This document shows, one piece after another, positions 1 through 8,576 of a stretch of 64,000 nucleotides of DNA (positions are counted from its first letter, which is position 1; each line of letters starts with the position of its first letter). The notes beneath the pieces were generated by a model. The model saw only the letters and a program-made list of their open reading frames with translations, ran no database searches and was not told the origin of the DNA. The position numbers and the translations under genes are program-made. Origin of the DNA: an uncultured SAR116 cluster alpha proteobacterium (GTDB taxonomy: Bacteria > Pseudomonadota > Alphaproteobacteria > Puniceispirillales > Puniceispirillaceae); contig CACHEI010000007.1 in NCBI GenBank assembly GCA_902578815.1, positions 1-64,000 on the forward strand. Reading direction: 5' to 3'.

Positions 1-129
1 CCGTCAGCGTATCGACCAACCGCATTCACCTTTTTGACTTTCAAGGCTATCAACTTATTTGAATTTGCCGCTATCCACCTGCGCTTAGGCTGGATTGGAC
101 TGGATGTCATTAGACAAAAGATAAAATAA
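1..129 (+). CDS. possible C-terminal end of an unidentified gene, cut by the window edge
   Basis: Frame 1 is open from the first base to a TAA at 127-129 and gives 42 residues that look protein-like: a hydrophobic stretch followed by LRLGWIGLDV and a basic end, RQKIK. No start codon is visible because the window begins inside the frame. I do not recognise the family. An open frame of this length can arise by chance, so this is a tentative call. The 77 bases between its stop and the tRNA are AT-rich and hold nothing else I can name. Confidence 0.35.
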   Translation, partial: PSAYRPTAFTFLTFKAINLFEFAAIHLRLGWIGLDVIRQKIK

Positions 130-206
130 ATTTCCATAAAATCCCATATAGACAGGGGGTAAATGGTCATTCGCTAGTTAATGCTAGTTAGCAATGTAGA
201 GAGAAA

Positions 207-298
207 TGGCGGAGGGGAAGGGATTCGAACCCCCGAAAGGAATTTCTTCCTTTAACGATTTAGCAAACCGCCGCCTTCAGCCACTCGGCCACCCCTCC
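207..298 (-). tRNA. tRNA-Ser (anticodon GCU)
   Basis: Read on the minus strand, the gene starts GGAGGGG and ends CCCCUCC-G-CCA, so the seven-base acceptor stem is perfect and the 3' CCA is encoded. The anticodon loop UUGCUAA puts anticodon GCU at plus-strand 262-264, which reads AGC/AGU serine codons. A long variable arm (stem AAAGGAA/UUCCUUU) and the T-loop GGUUCGAAUCC are present, as expected for a class II serine tRNA. The roughly 200 bases between it and gatB contain no further gene that I can see. Confidence 0.97.
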
Positions 299-496
299 GC
301 CGGGGATTGCGCACAAGAGGGCCACAACACTCCCTCCGCCCGCACTAAACAATTCACGGCGTATGCAGCCACATTCGTAGCTTTGAAAACCGATGCTGTC
401 AAATCTGAAATCAGTTGATCAGCGGTTTTGGCAAAGCGTTCCACGGTAGCTGGTCACGGCAAGCCAAGGCGGCTTTTCAGACGTCCCAGATAAGTC

Positions 497-1954
497 TCAT
501 CCATCGAGCCTAGTGCGGAGAATCTGATTCACGATCCCAGGATTGGCCTGACCGCCGGATTGTTTCATTACCTGCCCAACAAAAAAGCCGAATAGCTTTT
601 CTTTGCCTGCTCGATATTCAGCAACCTTGTCCTCATTCGCCGCAATCACCGCGTCGATCAACGCTTCGATCACGCCGCTATCCGAGACCTGCTTGAGACC
701 CCTTTCCTCGATAATGCTGGCTGCGTCTCTACCAGTCTTGAACATAACAGCAAAGACATCCTTTGCGATTTTGCCGGAAATCGTGCCATTGCTGATCAGT
801 TCGACTAAGCCACCAAGGCTTTCTGGAGTAACTTTACATTCAGCCAAAGTCTGGCCAGATTTGTTCAGAGCGCCAAACAGTTCCACCGTCATCCAGTTGG
901 CAACAAGCTTGCGATCATGTCCATGGCTCGCCGCCTCGTAAAACAATGCGGTTTCCCTTTCGTCGGTAATCACCGCTGCATCATAGGCAGATAGACCATA
1001 GTTATCGGTCAGCCGGTCCTTGATCTGGTCCGGCAGTTCCGGCAGAGCCGCTGCCAGTTCGTCGACCTCATCCTGCGAAATCACCAGAGGCAGCAGATCA
1101 GGATCAGGAAAATATCGGTAATCATGCGCATCTTCTTTCGAACGCATCGTCCGAGTGGTGCCAGTGGTTGTATCAAACAGCCGCGTTTCCTGGTCAATCT
1201 CTCCGCCATCCTCAAGAACCTCGATCTGGCGCACCACCTCGAAATCAATCGCCTGCTGAATGAACCGCAGCGAATTCAGATTCTTGGTTTCAGTACGTGT
1301 GCCGAGCGCCTCTCCCGGACGCCGCACCGACACATTCACATCCGCCCGCAACGATCCCTCTTCCATATTGCCATCACAGGTTCCCATATAGCGCAGAATT
1401 GAGCGCAGTTTACGCACATAGGCCACCGCATCGATTGAGGAGCGCATGTCCGGTCGCGAGACAATCTCCATCAGGGCCACACCGGTTCGGTTCAGATCGA
1501 TGTAGCTTTTGCTTGGGTGCTGGTCATGCATGGATTTTCCAGCGTCCTGTTCGAGATGCAGGCGTTCGATCCCAATATCACGGCTGCTTCCGTCAGGCAG
1601 ATCAATGCTAAGCATGCCCTCACCAACAATCGGCTGTTTGAACTGACTGATCTGATAGCCCTGCGGCAGATCGGCGTAAAAATAGTTTTTCCGGTCAAAA
1701 ACACTTACAAGATTGATCTTGGCCTTCAAGCCAAGACCTGTCCGCACCGCCTGGCGCACACATTCACGGTTGATCACCGGCAACATTCCTGGCATCGCGG
1801 CATCAACAAGCGATACATTCTGATTGGGATCTGCACCGAAGGTGGCTGAAGCCCCAGAGAACAGCTTGGCATTGGAAAAAACCTGGGCATGCACCTCCAG
1901 ACCGATGACAACCTCCCAGTCACCAGTCGCACCGCTGACAAGATTGCTAGTCAT
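497..1954 (-). CDS. gatB: Asp-tRNA(Asn)/Glu-tRNA(Gln) amidotransferase subunit B
   Basis: GatB is the kinase/tRNA-binding subunit of the GatCAB amidotransferase. It activates the misacylated Glu or Asp on tRNA so that ammonia from GatA can convert it to Gln or Asn. The 485-residue length is normal. The N-terminus has the family motif [10 protein letters not shown], and the catalytic cradle holds the [11 protein letters not shown] motif followed by RADVNVS. The C-terminal YqeY-like tail ends in the conserved NPGIVNQIL stretch. Its ATG overlaps the gatA stop by one base (TAATG), so it is translationally coupled as the last gene of gatC-gatA-gatB. Confidence 0.97.
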   Translation of the reverse strand: MTSNLVSGATGDWEVVIGLEVHAQVFSNAKLFSGASATFGADPNQNVSLVDAAMPGMLPVINRECVRQAVRTGLGLKAKINLVSVFDRKNYFYADLPQGYQISQFKQPIVGEGMLSIDLPDGSSRDIGIERLHLEQDAGKSMHDQHPSKSYIDLNRTGVALMEIVSRPDMRSSIDAVAYVRKLRSILRYMGTCDGNMEEGSLRADVNVSVRRPGEALGTRTETKNLNSLRFIQQAIDFEVVRQIEVLEDGGEIDQETRLFDTTTGTTRTMRSKEDAHDYRYFPDPDLLPLVISQDEVDELAAALPELPDQIKDRLTDNYGLSAYDAAVITDERETALFYEAASHGHDRKLVANWMTVELFGALNKSGQTLAECKVTPESLGGLVELISNGTISGKIAKDVFAVMFKTGRDAASIIEERGLKQVSDSGVIEALIDAVIAANEDKVAEYRAGKEKLFGFFVGQVMKQSGGQANPGIVNQILRTRLDG

Positions 1955-3432
1955 TATACACCTCCTGCACGCCGGGTCGGATTTGCAACAAAGCCGGCGG
2001 CATCCTCAAGCACTTGGCCGGCAGCATAAAGTGTCGCCTCATCAAAGGGCCTGGCCAGAAGCTGCAACCCAAGTGGAAGGCCATCGCCATTCATCCCGGC
2101 CGGCACCGCCATTCCGGGCAATCCGGCTAGATTGGCCGGAACGGTAAAGACATCGTTAAGAAAATTGGTTACTGGATCATCCACCTTACGGCCAACCGGA
2201 AAGGCGGCACTTGGTGTTGCCGGCGTCAAAATGGCATCGACTGTTTCAAAAGCCGTGTCAAAATCATTGCGAATCAGCCTGCGAACACGCTGCGCCTTTA
2301 GGTAGTAGGCGTCATAATATCCAGCAGACAGAACATAGGTGCCAATCATGATGCGGCGCTGCACCTCCTCGCCAAAACCTTCGGCTCGAGTCAGCGCATA
2401 CATCTCATCCAGCGAATCCGCCTCAACACGCTTGCCGTAACGCACACCATCATAACGGGCCAGATTTGACGACGCCTCAGCGGGTGCAATGATGTAGTAG
2501 GCGGGCAGCGCATATCTGGTGTGGGGCAGCGAAATATCGACCAGCTCAGCCCCGGCAGCGCGCAGCCAATCCTGTCCATGTTGCCAGATGGTGGTAACTT
2601 CGGGATCCATGCCATTTATAACATATTCGGAAGGAATGCCAATCTTCATGCCCTTCACACCCATCATAACCGCGGCAGACAGATCCTGCAGTGGCACATC
2701 AGCCGAAGTTGAATCCTTCGGATCAAATCCCGACATTGCCTGCATCATCAGCGCATTGTCAGCGACATTCCGGCTGAATGGACCCGCCTGATCAAGCGAG
2801 CTGGCAAAAGCGATAATTCCCCATCGCGAGCAACGACCGTAGGTTGGCTTCAGACCAACGACTCCGCAAAACGCGGCTGGTTGACGGATAGAGCCACCTG
2901 TGTCAGTGCCTGTGGCTAGAAGCGCCGACCGCGCTGCGACAGCCGAGGCCGAGCCACCCGATGAGCCACCAGGCACAAGATCTGTACCGTCAGCAGTCTG
3001 CCACGGATTGATTGCAGGCCCGTAGGCGCTTGTCTCATTCGCCGATCCCATAGCGAATTCATCACAATTGAGCTTTCCAAGCATGACCCCACCCTCACGC
3101 CAAAGATTGGCCGTTACGGTGCTTTCATAAGTCGGGGTAAACCCTCTCAGAATATTGGAACAGGCGGTACTGCTGTAGCCGGCAGTGCAGAAAAGATCCT
3201 TAACGCCAATTGGCACGCCCTCAAGCAGACCAGCCTCACCTTTGGCAAGTCTGGCATCCGAAATGGCGGCCATTTCAAGTGCGTGTTCGGCGGTTAGCGC
3301 CACATAATTATTCAGCCCGGCTGTCTCCTCTGCCGCCGCAATATAGGCCGAGGCAAGCTCGACTGCTGAAATCTCGCCGGCATGCAGCGCAGCACGCGCC
3401 TCAACAGCGCCAAGATCGAGTATGTCCACCAT
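1954..3432 (-). CDS. gatA: Asp-tRNA(Asn)/Glu-tRNA(Gln) amidotransferase subunit A
   Basis: GatA is the amidase-signature subunit that hydrolyses glutamine and passes ammonia to GatB. At 492 residues it is full length. The Ser-cisSer-Lys triad is visible: Lys78 in [10 protein letters not shown], the cis-Ser in PGGSSGGS (about 154-161) and the nucleophile Ser181 in [10 protein letters not shown]. The ORF starts one base inside the gatC stop and ends one base inside gatB, so the three subunits form a tightly coupled operon. The cell probably lacks GlnRS and/or AsnRS, which is usual for Alphaproteobacteria (inference). Confidence 0.97.
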   Translation of the reverse strand: MVDILDLGAVEARAALHAGEISAVELASAYIAAAEETAGLNNYVALTAEHALEMAAISDARLAKGEAGLLEGVPIGVKDLFCTAGYSSTACSNILRGFTPTYESTVTANLWREGGVMLGKLNCDEFAMGSANETSAYGPAINPWQTADGTDLVPGGSSGGSASAVAARSALLATGTDTGGSIRQPAAFCGVVGLKPTYGRCSRWGIIAFASSLDQAGPFSRNVADNALMMQAMSGFDPKDSTSADVPLQDLSAAVMMGVKGMKIGIPSEYVINGMDPEVTTIWQHGQDWLRAAGAELVDISLPHTRYALPAYYIIAPAEASSNLARYDGVRYGKRVEADSLDEMYALTRAEGFGEEVQRRIMIGTYVLSAGYYDAYYLKAQRVRRLIRNDFDTAFETVDAILTPATPSAAFPVGRKVDDPVTNFLNDVFTVPANLAGLPGMAVPAGMNGDGLPLGLQLLARPFDEATLYAAGQVLEDAAGFVANPTRRAGGV

Positions 3433-3719
3433 TATTCGACCACCTTTGGCACAACAAAAAAGCCACCTTTTGTTTCTGGAACATTAGCCAGCACGTCATC
3501 AATACGGTCACCGTCTGTCACAACATCTTCACGCATTGGCAACGAATGGCCAGTAACACTTGCCAGTGGCTCCACATTATCGGTGTTAACCTCATTAAGT
3601 TCATCGACCCACGAGAGGATTCCATTCAGTTCGGTGGCAATTGCCTGCCGGCGCTCATCCGACACATGAATGCGTGCAAGACGAGCGATTTTGGTAACTG
3701 TGGTCTTGTCAACAGACAT
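3432..3719 (-). CDS. gatC: Asp-tRNA(Asn)/Glu-tRNA(Gln) amidotransferase subunit C
   Basis: This is the small (95-residue) belt subunit that wraps around GatA-GatB and stabilises the complex. It shows the family pattern: [14 protein letters not shown] near the N-terminus, [14 protein letters not shown] in the middle, and a C-terminal strand ending in FVVPKVVE. It is the first gene of the gatCAB operon. The 55-bp gap to the divergent ruvX must hold promoters for both directions, although no clear -35/-10 pair stands out. Confidence 0.95.
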   Translation of the reverse strand: MSVDKTTVTKIARLARIHVSDERRQAIATELNGILSWVDELNEVNTDNVEPLASVTGHSLPMREDVVTDGDRIDDVLANVPETKGGFFVVPKVVE

Positions 3720-3774
3720 ATCACTGTGCTTTTTGCTGTTATCGAAAATTTAATGACAGCAACTATCATTCAGA

Positions 3775-4266
3775 ATGCCGATCTGCAAGCTTAACCATGT
3801 AAAAGACGTGATTTCTGACGGCCAACGCCTACTTGGGCTGGATATTGGCAAGAAAACCATTGGTCTTGCGCTTTCCGACAAAAGTCTCGCCATTGCGTCG
3901 CCGGTGAAAATCCTGTGGCGTAGCAAATTTACCCCCGATGTGAACTCAATTTTTGAGTTTGCCGATACCGAAGAGGTTGGCGCGATGGTTTTTGGCTGGC
4001 CGGCAAACATGGATGGAAGTGCCGGTCCACGCTGCGACTCGGTGCGTGACTTCGCTCATGCAATGATGCGTATCCGTAACATTCCCGTAGTTTTTCAGGA
4101 TGAACGGCTTTCGACACAGGCGGTGGAGAGCGCCATGGTCGAGGCCGATATGACCCGGGTAAAACGTGCCCGGCGCCGCGACGCTCTAGCCGCGGTCTGG
4201 ATACTGCAATCGGCACTTGACCGGTTGCATGATAACCGGATTATCTCAACCTCCCCCAGCCCGTGA
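3775..4266 (+). CDS. ruvX: RuvX/YqgF family Holliday junction resolvase-like protein
   Basis: YqgF-family RNase H-fold nuclease, implicated in 16S rRNA 5'-end maturation and proposed as an alternative Holliday junction resolvase. Seen in the 163-residue product: LGLDIGKKTIGLALS with the first catalytic Asp, the FGWPANMDGS loop, QDERLSTQAVE with the catalytic Glu, and a final RRDALAAVWILQ helix carrying the last acidic residue. It is divergent from gatC and lies just ahead of pyrB, a common alphaproteobacterial order. Confidence 0.93.
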   Translation: MPICKLNHVKDVISDGQRLLGLDIGKKTIGLALSDKSLAIASPVKILWRSKFTPDVNSIFEFADTEEVGAMVFGWPANMDGSAGPRCDSVRDFAHAMMRIRNIPVVFQDERLSTQAVESAMVEADMTRVKRARRRDALAAVWILQSALDRLHDNRIISTSPSP

Positions 4267-4344
4267 TTTCGACGCAGATATCTGCAGCACCATATTGAAT
4301 AGGGCTAGACCAGCCATAGCGGTTTGACCTATAAGCTGATTTTC

Positions 4345-5376
4345 ATGACCAAATCGACCGATACCACCTCTGCGATCGCTGTCTCGTCGCTGCATGCGAG
4401 TAATGCAGCGATGCTGCCAACACGGAATCTCCTCGGCATTGAGGGAATGAACCCTCTTGAAATCCGCTCCTTGCTCGACCGCGGCGACCAGTTCGCCGAT
4501 GCGATGCAGCAATCCGGCGATGATCTAAGTCCACTGAGTGATGTTCTGCGGGGCAAGACAATTATCAACCTGTTCTATGAGAATTCAACCCGAACGCGCG
4601 TTTCCTTCGAGCTTGCGGCGAAAAGGCTTGGTGGGGCAGTACTGAATATCGCCGTTGCCGGATCATCGGTGAAAAAGGGCGAGACGCTTTTGGATACAGC
4701 GACAACACTCAACGCGATGCACCCGCATATTCTTGTCGTACGTCACAATTGCTCTGGCGCAGCACGGCTGCTTAGCCATCAAGTTGATGCCGCGGTGATC
4801 AACGCTGGGGACGGGCGGCATGAGCACCCCACCCAGGCATTGCTTGACGCGCTGACAATCCGGCGCAGGGTTGGCCACATAGAGGGGCTAAAGATTGCCA
4901 TCTGCGGAGATGTCGCCAATAGCCGCGTTGCACGTTCCAATATCCACCTGCTTGGCACGTTAGGGGCTGAGGTTCGCCTTGTCAGCCCGGCAACCCTTCT
5001 GCCCACCGGGATCGAACAGATGGGAGTAAGCATTGCCACCAACCTTCAGGAAGGCATCTGCGATGCAGATATCGTGATGATGCTTCGCTTGCAGACAGAA
5101 CGCATGGCCGGCACTGAGACGCCATCCCAACGCGAATATTACAACCTCTTTGGCCTTGACCGCTCAAAATTGATGCGGGCAGCACCCAATGCCCTGATCA
5201 TGCACCCCGGTCCGATGAATCGCGGGGTCGAAATTGACTCGGCGATGGCCGATGACGCGCAGAAAAGCCTGATCCGCACCCAAGTGGAAATGGGCGTTGC
5301 CGCCCGCATGGCTTGCCTTGAGGCGATGGCTGTCAATCTGGCCAGCGAGACCGAAAAACGGGGAAATGGGTCATGA
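4345..5376 (+). CDS. pyrB: aspartate carbamoyltransferase catalytic subunit
   Basis: Catalyses carbamoyl phosphate + L-aspartate to N-carbamoyl-L-aspartate, the committed step of pyrimidine synthesis. The carbamoyl-phosphate loop STRTRVSFE, the GSSVKKGE loop, the [10 protein letters not shown] motif and the C-terminal [10 protein letters not shown] aspartate-binding motif are all present. I chose ATG 4345 (343 aa). A TTG at 4324 would add seven residues that look unlike the family. The roughly 30-residue lead before LLGIEGM is longer than in enteric PyrB. The stop overlaps the next start (ATGA), which fits formation of a PyrB-PyrC' complex. Confidence 0.96.
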   Translation: MTKSTDTTSAIAVSSLHASNAAMLPTRNLLGIEGMNPLEIRSLLDRGDQFADAMQQSGDDLSPLSDVLRGKTIINLFYENSTRTRVSFELAAKRLGGAVLNIAVAGSSVKKGETLLDTATTLNAMHPHILVVRHNCSGAARLLSHQVDAAVINAGDGRHEHPTQALLDALTIRRRVGHIEGLKIAICGDVANSRVARSNIHLLGTLGAEVRLVSPATLLPTGIEQMGVSIATNLQEGICDADIVMMLRLQTERMAGTETPSQREYYNLFGLDRSKLMRAAPNALIMHPGPMNRGVEIDSAMADDAQKSLIRTQVEMGVAARMACLEAMAVNLASETEKRGNGS

Positions 5377-6665
5377 CCGATATCCTTTTCACAAATGTCC
5401 GCCTAATCGACCCCTCGCAGAATTTGGATGCTAGCGGCCAGCTTGCGATCACCGATGGTATAATCAGCGCCGTTGGTGCAGGAACGGCTGACAGCAATTC
5501 AGCCAAGGCCGACAAGGTCATTGATTGCAGGGGCGCTTGCATTGCACCCGGTCTTGTTGATATGCGGGTGCAGACAGCCGATCCCGGATCAGAGCATCTG
5601 GAAGACCTTGCCACCCTGCTAGCCGCAGCTGCGGCGGGGGGCATCACTGGACTTGGGTGCCTACCAAACACGCAGCCGGTGATCGATAATGCGGCGATGG
5701 TCGACTCGCTTGGCCTGCGGGCATCTCGCGCGACAGGACCGCGCCTGCATATATACGGCGCCGCAACCAAGGGGCTTGCCGGCAAGGAAATGGCCGAACT
5801 CGGATTGATGGCAGAAGCTGGAGCGGTGGCCTTCACCAATGCGACAACAAGCATCGGCGATACTTTAGTAATGCGTCGGCTGCTTACATACGCCAATATG
5901 CTTGACAAGCCAGTGATCCAGCATTGTGAGGACTCCAGCCTTGCAGCTAATGGTGAGATGAATGAGAGCGAGACCTCGACTCGTCTTGGTCTTATCGGCA
6001 TTCCAGCGATTGCTGAAGCCGTGATCGTCGAGCGGGACATCCAGCTGATGCGTCTGACAGGTGCACGCTATCATGTTGCACATCTGTCCACGCGGGCTGG
6101 TATTGATGCTGTGCGCCGAGCGAAGGCCGACGGTCTGCCGATTACGGCAGACACGGCACCACCCTATTTTCTGCTTAATGAAATTGCTGTTAGCACCTAT
6201 GACACCGCCTTCAAACTTTCGCCCCCCCTGCGGTCAGAAGATGACAGGCAGGCAGTAATCAAGGCGATTGCCGATGGCACCATCGACGCTATTGCCTCGG
6301 ACCATGTGCCGGTTGATGGTGATGCAAAAGCTCAGCCATTCGGCCCTGCCCAGCCGGGTGCGTCTGGTTTGGATACGCTGCTTGCCCTGACAATGACGCT
6401 CGTCCAACAGGACCAAATTTCTTTGCTGCGAGCGTTTGAGGCATTGAGCCTTGCTCCTGCGACCATCCTTGAAGTTACCGGTGGCACCTTGCTGCCCGGC
6501 GCCGCAGCAGATATAGTAGTGTTCCGTCCAAATAGCGGTTGGCTAGTGCATGGCGCTGATTTTAAGTCGCTGTCCAGAATAACGCCGTTTGAAGGGCAGC
6601 CCGTTCAGGGCCTTGTCGATGCAACCTATGTTAATGGTGTCTGCGTGTTTAACCGCCACACATAG
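5373..6665 (+). CDS. pyrC: dihydroorotase-like protein (pyrC'), probably non-catalytic partner of PyrB
   Basis: A 430-residue class I dihydroorotase fold: family framing at both ends, HCED around the middle, [21 protein letters not shown] and the substrate-loop motif GASGLDTLL. The HxH metal pair that should follow the first strand is missing: residues 63-72 read [10 protein letters not shown] where active enzymes have DxHVHLRxPG. The PHH region reads APPYF instead. Such inactive PyrC' proteins in Pseudomonas and many Alphaproteobacteria act as a scaffold needed by PyrB, while a separate PyrC does the catalysis. Four-base overlap with pyrB supports this pairing. A true pyrC is expected elsewhere (inference). 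Confidence 0.9.
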   Translation: MTDILFTNVRLIDPSQNLDASGQLAITDGIISAVGAGTADSNSAKADKVIDCRGACIAPGLVDMRVQTADPGSEHLEDLATLLAAAAAGGITGLGCLPNTQPVIDNAAMVDSLGLRASRATGPRLHIYGAATKGLAGKEMAELGLMAEAGAVAFTNATTSIGDTLVMRRLLTYANMLDKPVIQHCEDSSLAANGEMNESETSTRLGLIGIPAIAEAVIVERDIQLMRLTGARYHVAHLSTRAGIDAVRRAKADGLPITADTAPPYFLLNEIAVSTYDTAFKLSPPLRSEDDRQAVIKAIADGTIDAIASDHVPVDGDAKAQPFGPAQPGASGLDTLLALTMTLVQQDQISLLRAFEALSLAPATILEVTGGTLLPGAAADIVVFRPNSGWLVHGADFKSLSRITPFEGQPVQGLVDATYVNGVCVFNRHT

Positions 6666-6747
6666 GCAACACCACAGTACGAGTATTCTCTGATCAGGGA
6701 CTCATGGGCGATTCGATACGCGATTTTGATTATAGGGCAACGAGCTC

Positions 6748-7347
6748 ATGGAAATGATCACAGGTTCCTATCCATTGGTGGCCATCATTGCCTATCTGGT
6801 AGGGTCAATCCCATTTGGCCTGATCCTCACAAAAATGGCTGGCAGGGGTGACATCCGGGCCGTCGGCAGCGGTAATATAGGTGCAACAAATGTTCTGCGT
6901 ACAGGTAGCAAAAAACTGGCAGCCCTTACCCTGTGTCTTGATGCTGGTAAGGGTGCAGCGATCACCCTGTTGGTCGCTTTCTCTGGCAATCATGTGGCAG
7001 TAGCACTGGCTGGACTTGCCGTAACTTTTGGCCATTGCTTCCCGGTCTGGCTGCGTTTTCAGGGTGGTAAGGGCGTCGCCACAAGCCTGGCGGTGTTTGC
7101 TGCCTTTGACTGGCGTCTTGGTTTGCTCTTCTGCGTTATCTGGCTGGGTATGGCGCTTGTTCTGCGCTTTTCATCTTTGGCGGCGCTCGTTGCCACAATG
7201 ACCTGTGGCATTGCAAGTTTTGTGCTGCAGCTGCCAGCACCGATTGCCATTTCAATGCTGGTGTTGACCGGACTGATCTGGACCCGCCACCACCAGAATA
7301 TTGGCCGTCTTCTTGCCGGTACTGAGCCAAAGATCGGCAGGGAATAG
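6748..7347 (+). CDS. plsY: acyl-phosphate glycerol-3-phosphate acyltransferase
   Basis: PlsY moves an acyl chain from acyl-phosphate to glycerol-3-phosphate at the inner membrane, the first step of phospholipid synthesis. The 199-residue product has five or six hydrophobic segments and the three cytosolic motifs: GSIPFGLI with GSGNIGATNVLRT, FGHCFPVWLRFQGGKGVAT, and the C-terminal RHHQNIGRLLAGTEPK. It sits where plsY is commonly found, just before the dprA-topA block, although dprA is broken here. Confidence 0.95.
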   Translation: MEMITGSYPLVAIIAYLVGSIPFGLILTKMAGRGDIRAVGSGNIGATNVLRTGSKKLAALTLCLDAGKGAAITLLVAFSGNHVAVALAGLAVTFGHCFPVWLRFQGGKGVATSLAVFAAFDWRLGLLFCVIWLGMALVLRFSSLAALVATMTCGIASFVLQLPAPIAISMLVLTGLIWTRHHQNIGRLLAGTEPKIGRE

Positions 7348-7411
7348 TTGCAGACAATCCACTTTGGTTACCTTTTTGTTCATTTACATACTCTATACAC
7401 GTTGGAAGGGG

Positions 7412-8500
7412 ATGAGCGAAAAACTGACCTGAATAAATTCGATCCCAACCCGCAATTTAGGCCCCTTTACCCATTACTCGTTGATGCATTGTTAAGGTTC
7501 GGCGCGGGAGGCATTATGGGTGATTCCGGAGCTGGCGCTTCGCGGCGGCCGTAGACTTGAACCAGTTGCCCTCAGCATGGTCTAGGCTGAAATTGCAGCT
7601 AATAATGCAGCGAACGCCACCCTGCTGTTTCTCGGCAACAATCGTTTTCCTGAACACCTTGACCAATTTGATGAGGCGCCCGCGATACTCTCGTTCAAAG
7701 GCAATCAACAATTACTGTCTCGACCAACTATTGCGATGGTTAGCGCGAGAAACGCCTCTCCCGATGCGCTATGACATGCTAAATCTGGCCGGCGCATTTG
7801 CCAGGATACCTATGTCAACAACTCTGGCCTCTTACATGGCATTGACGCAGCCGCGCACAATGGTGCGCTTGCAGGAGGTACCATCGCAGTGATTGCCGGC
7901 GGTATCGACAGTTACTACCCGCCAAAAAATACAGATTTATAACAGATGATCGAAGAAACAGAGCTGCTACTTGCAAAAATGCTCCTTGCACACAACCAAT
8001 CGCATGGTGCATACCTTTTCGCAAATCGGATAATTGCCGGCCTTGCACTTGGGGTTGTAGTGGTCGAGGCAACCTCGCGCTCTGGGTCGCTGATCACTGC
8101 ACATGAAGCTTCGGAACGTGGCGGCGAGGTCATGGCCATTCCAAGCTCGCCGCTCGATCCGAGATCAGAAGGGTGCAGTAACGTGATCCATGACAGCGCA
8201 ACACTTGTGCAAAACTGTGCTGACATCATTGAATGACTGTCTCGTTCAATCGAGACGAGCCTGTCGGTGTCGGCTGATTTGGACGCGCCTGCCCCGCCTT
8301 ACGGATTAGAGGCTGAGATCGCTGATTGCCGTAAAATCTTGCTCGCGGGGCTTGGCACAGAGCCAACAGACATTGGAAATTTGGTGTAATGGTACGCCAC
8401 GCCAACCGCTTGCGTGCAGGTCGCACTGCTCGAGCATGAACTCGCCGAAAAGATCACAAGGCATCATGAAAACCGCGTGTCAAAACTTGTCACAATGTAA
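7412..8500 (+). pseudogene. dprA: decayed dprA (DNA processing protein A)
   Basis: DprA loads RecA on incoming single-stranded DNA during natural transformation. Fragments of it are recognisable across this stretch but no intact frame remains. After an ATG at 7412 with an AGGGG-type RBS, the reading breaks several times. VIPELALRGGR is followed by an in-frame TAG at 7583-7585. The Rossmann part survives as IAMVSARNASPDAL, HGIDAAAHNGALAGG and IAGGIDSYYPPKN, then TAA at 7940-7942. Beyond that, [24 protein letters not shown] and [10 protein letters not shown] are readable. The C-terminal winged helix survives as QVALLEHELAEKI up to TAA 8498-8500. There are at least three stops and more than one frame change, so this is real decay and not a single error. 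It lies in the usual slot between plsY and topA. Confidence 0.9.
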
Positions 8501-8518
8501 TTTTTTTTCACGAGAGTT

Positions 8519-8547
8519 TTGACAAATTCTGCTTAACGTACTATCGG
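8519..8547 (+). promoter_or_regulatory. candidate sigma-70-type promoter of topA
   Basis: A perfect -35 TTGACA (8519-8524) is followed after 17 bases by TATCGG (8542-8547), a partial -10. It lies immediately after the last dprA remnant and about 30 bases before the topA ATG, which has a GAGG ribosome site at 8567-8570. The -10 match is only moderate. Confidence 0.45.
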
Positions 8548-8576
8548 ATGGCCTACATCAATCCCCGAGGAAGCGC

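Noticed and set aside
3210-3794. Long open frame on the plus strand opposite gatA/gatC
   Set aside because: It is antisense to well-recognised genes, has no family features and follows their codon structure.
4324-4344. Upstream TTG start for pyrB
   Set aside because: It would add seven residues without a ribosome site; the ATG at 4345 is the better start.
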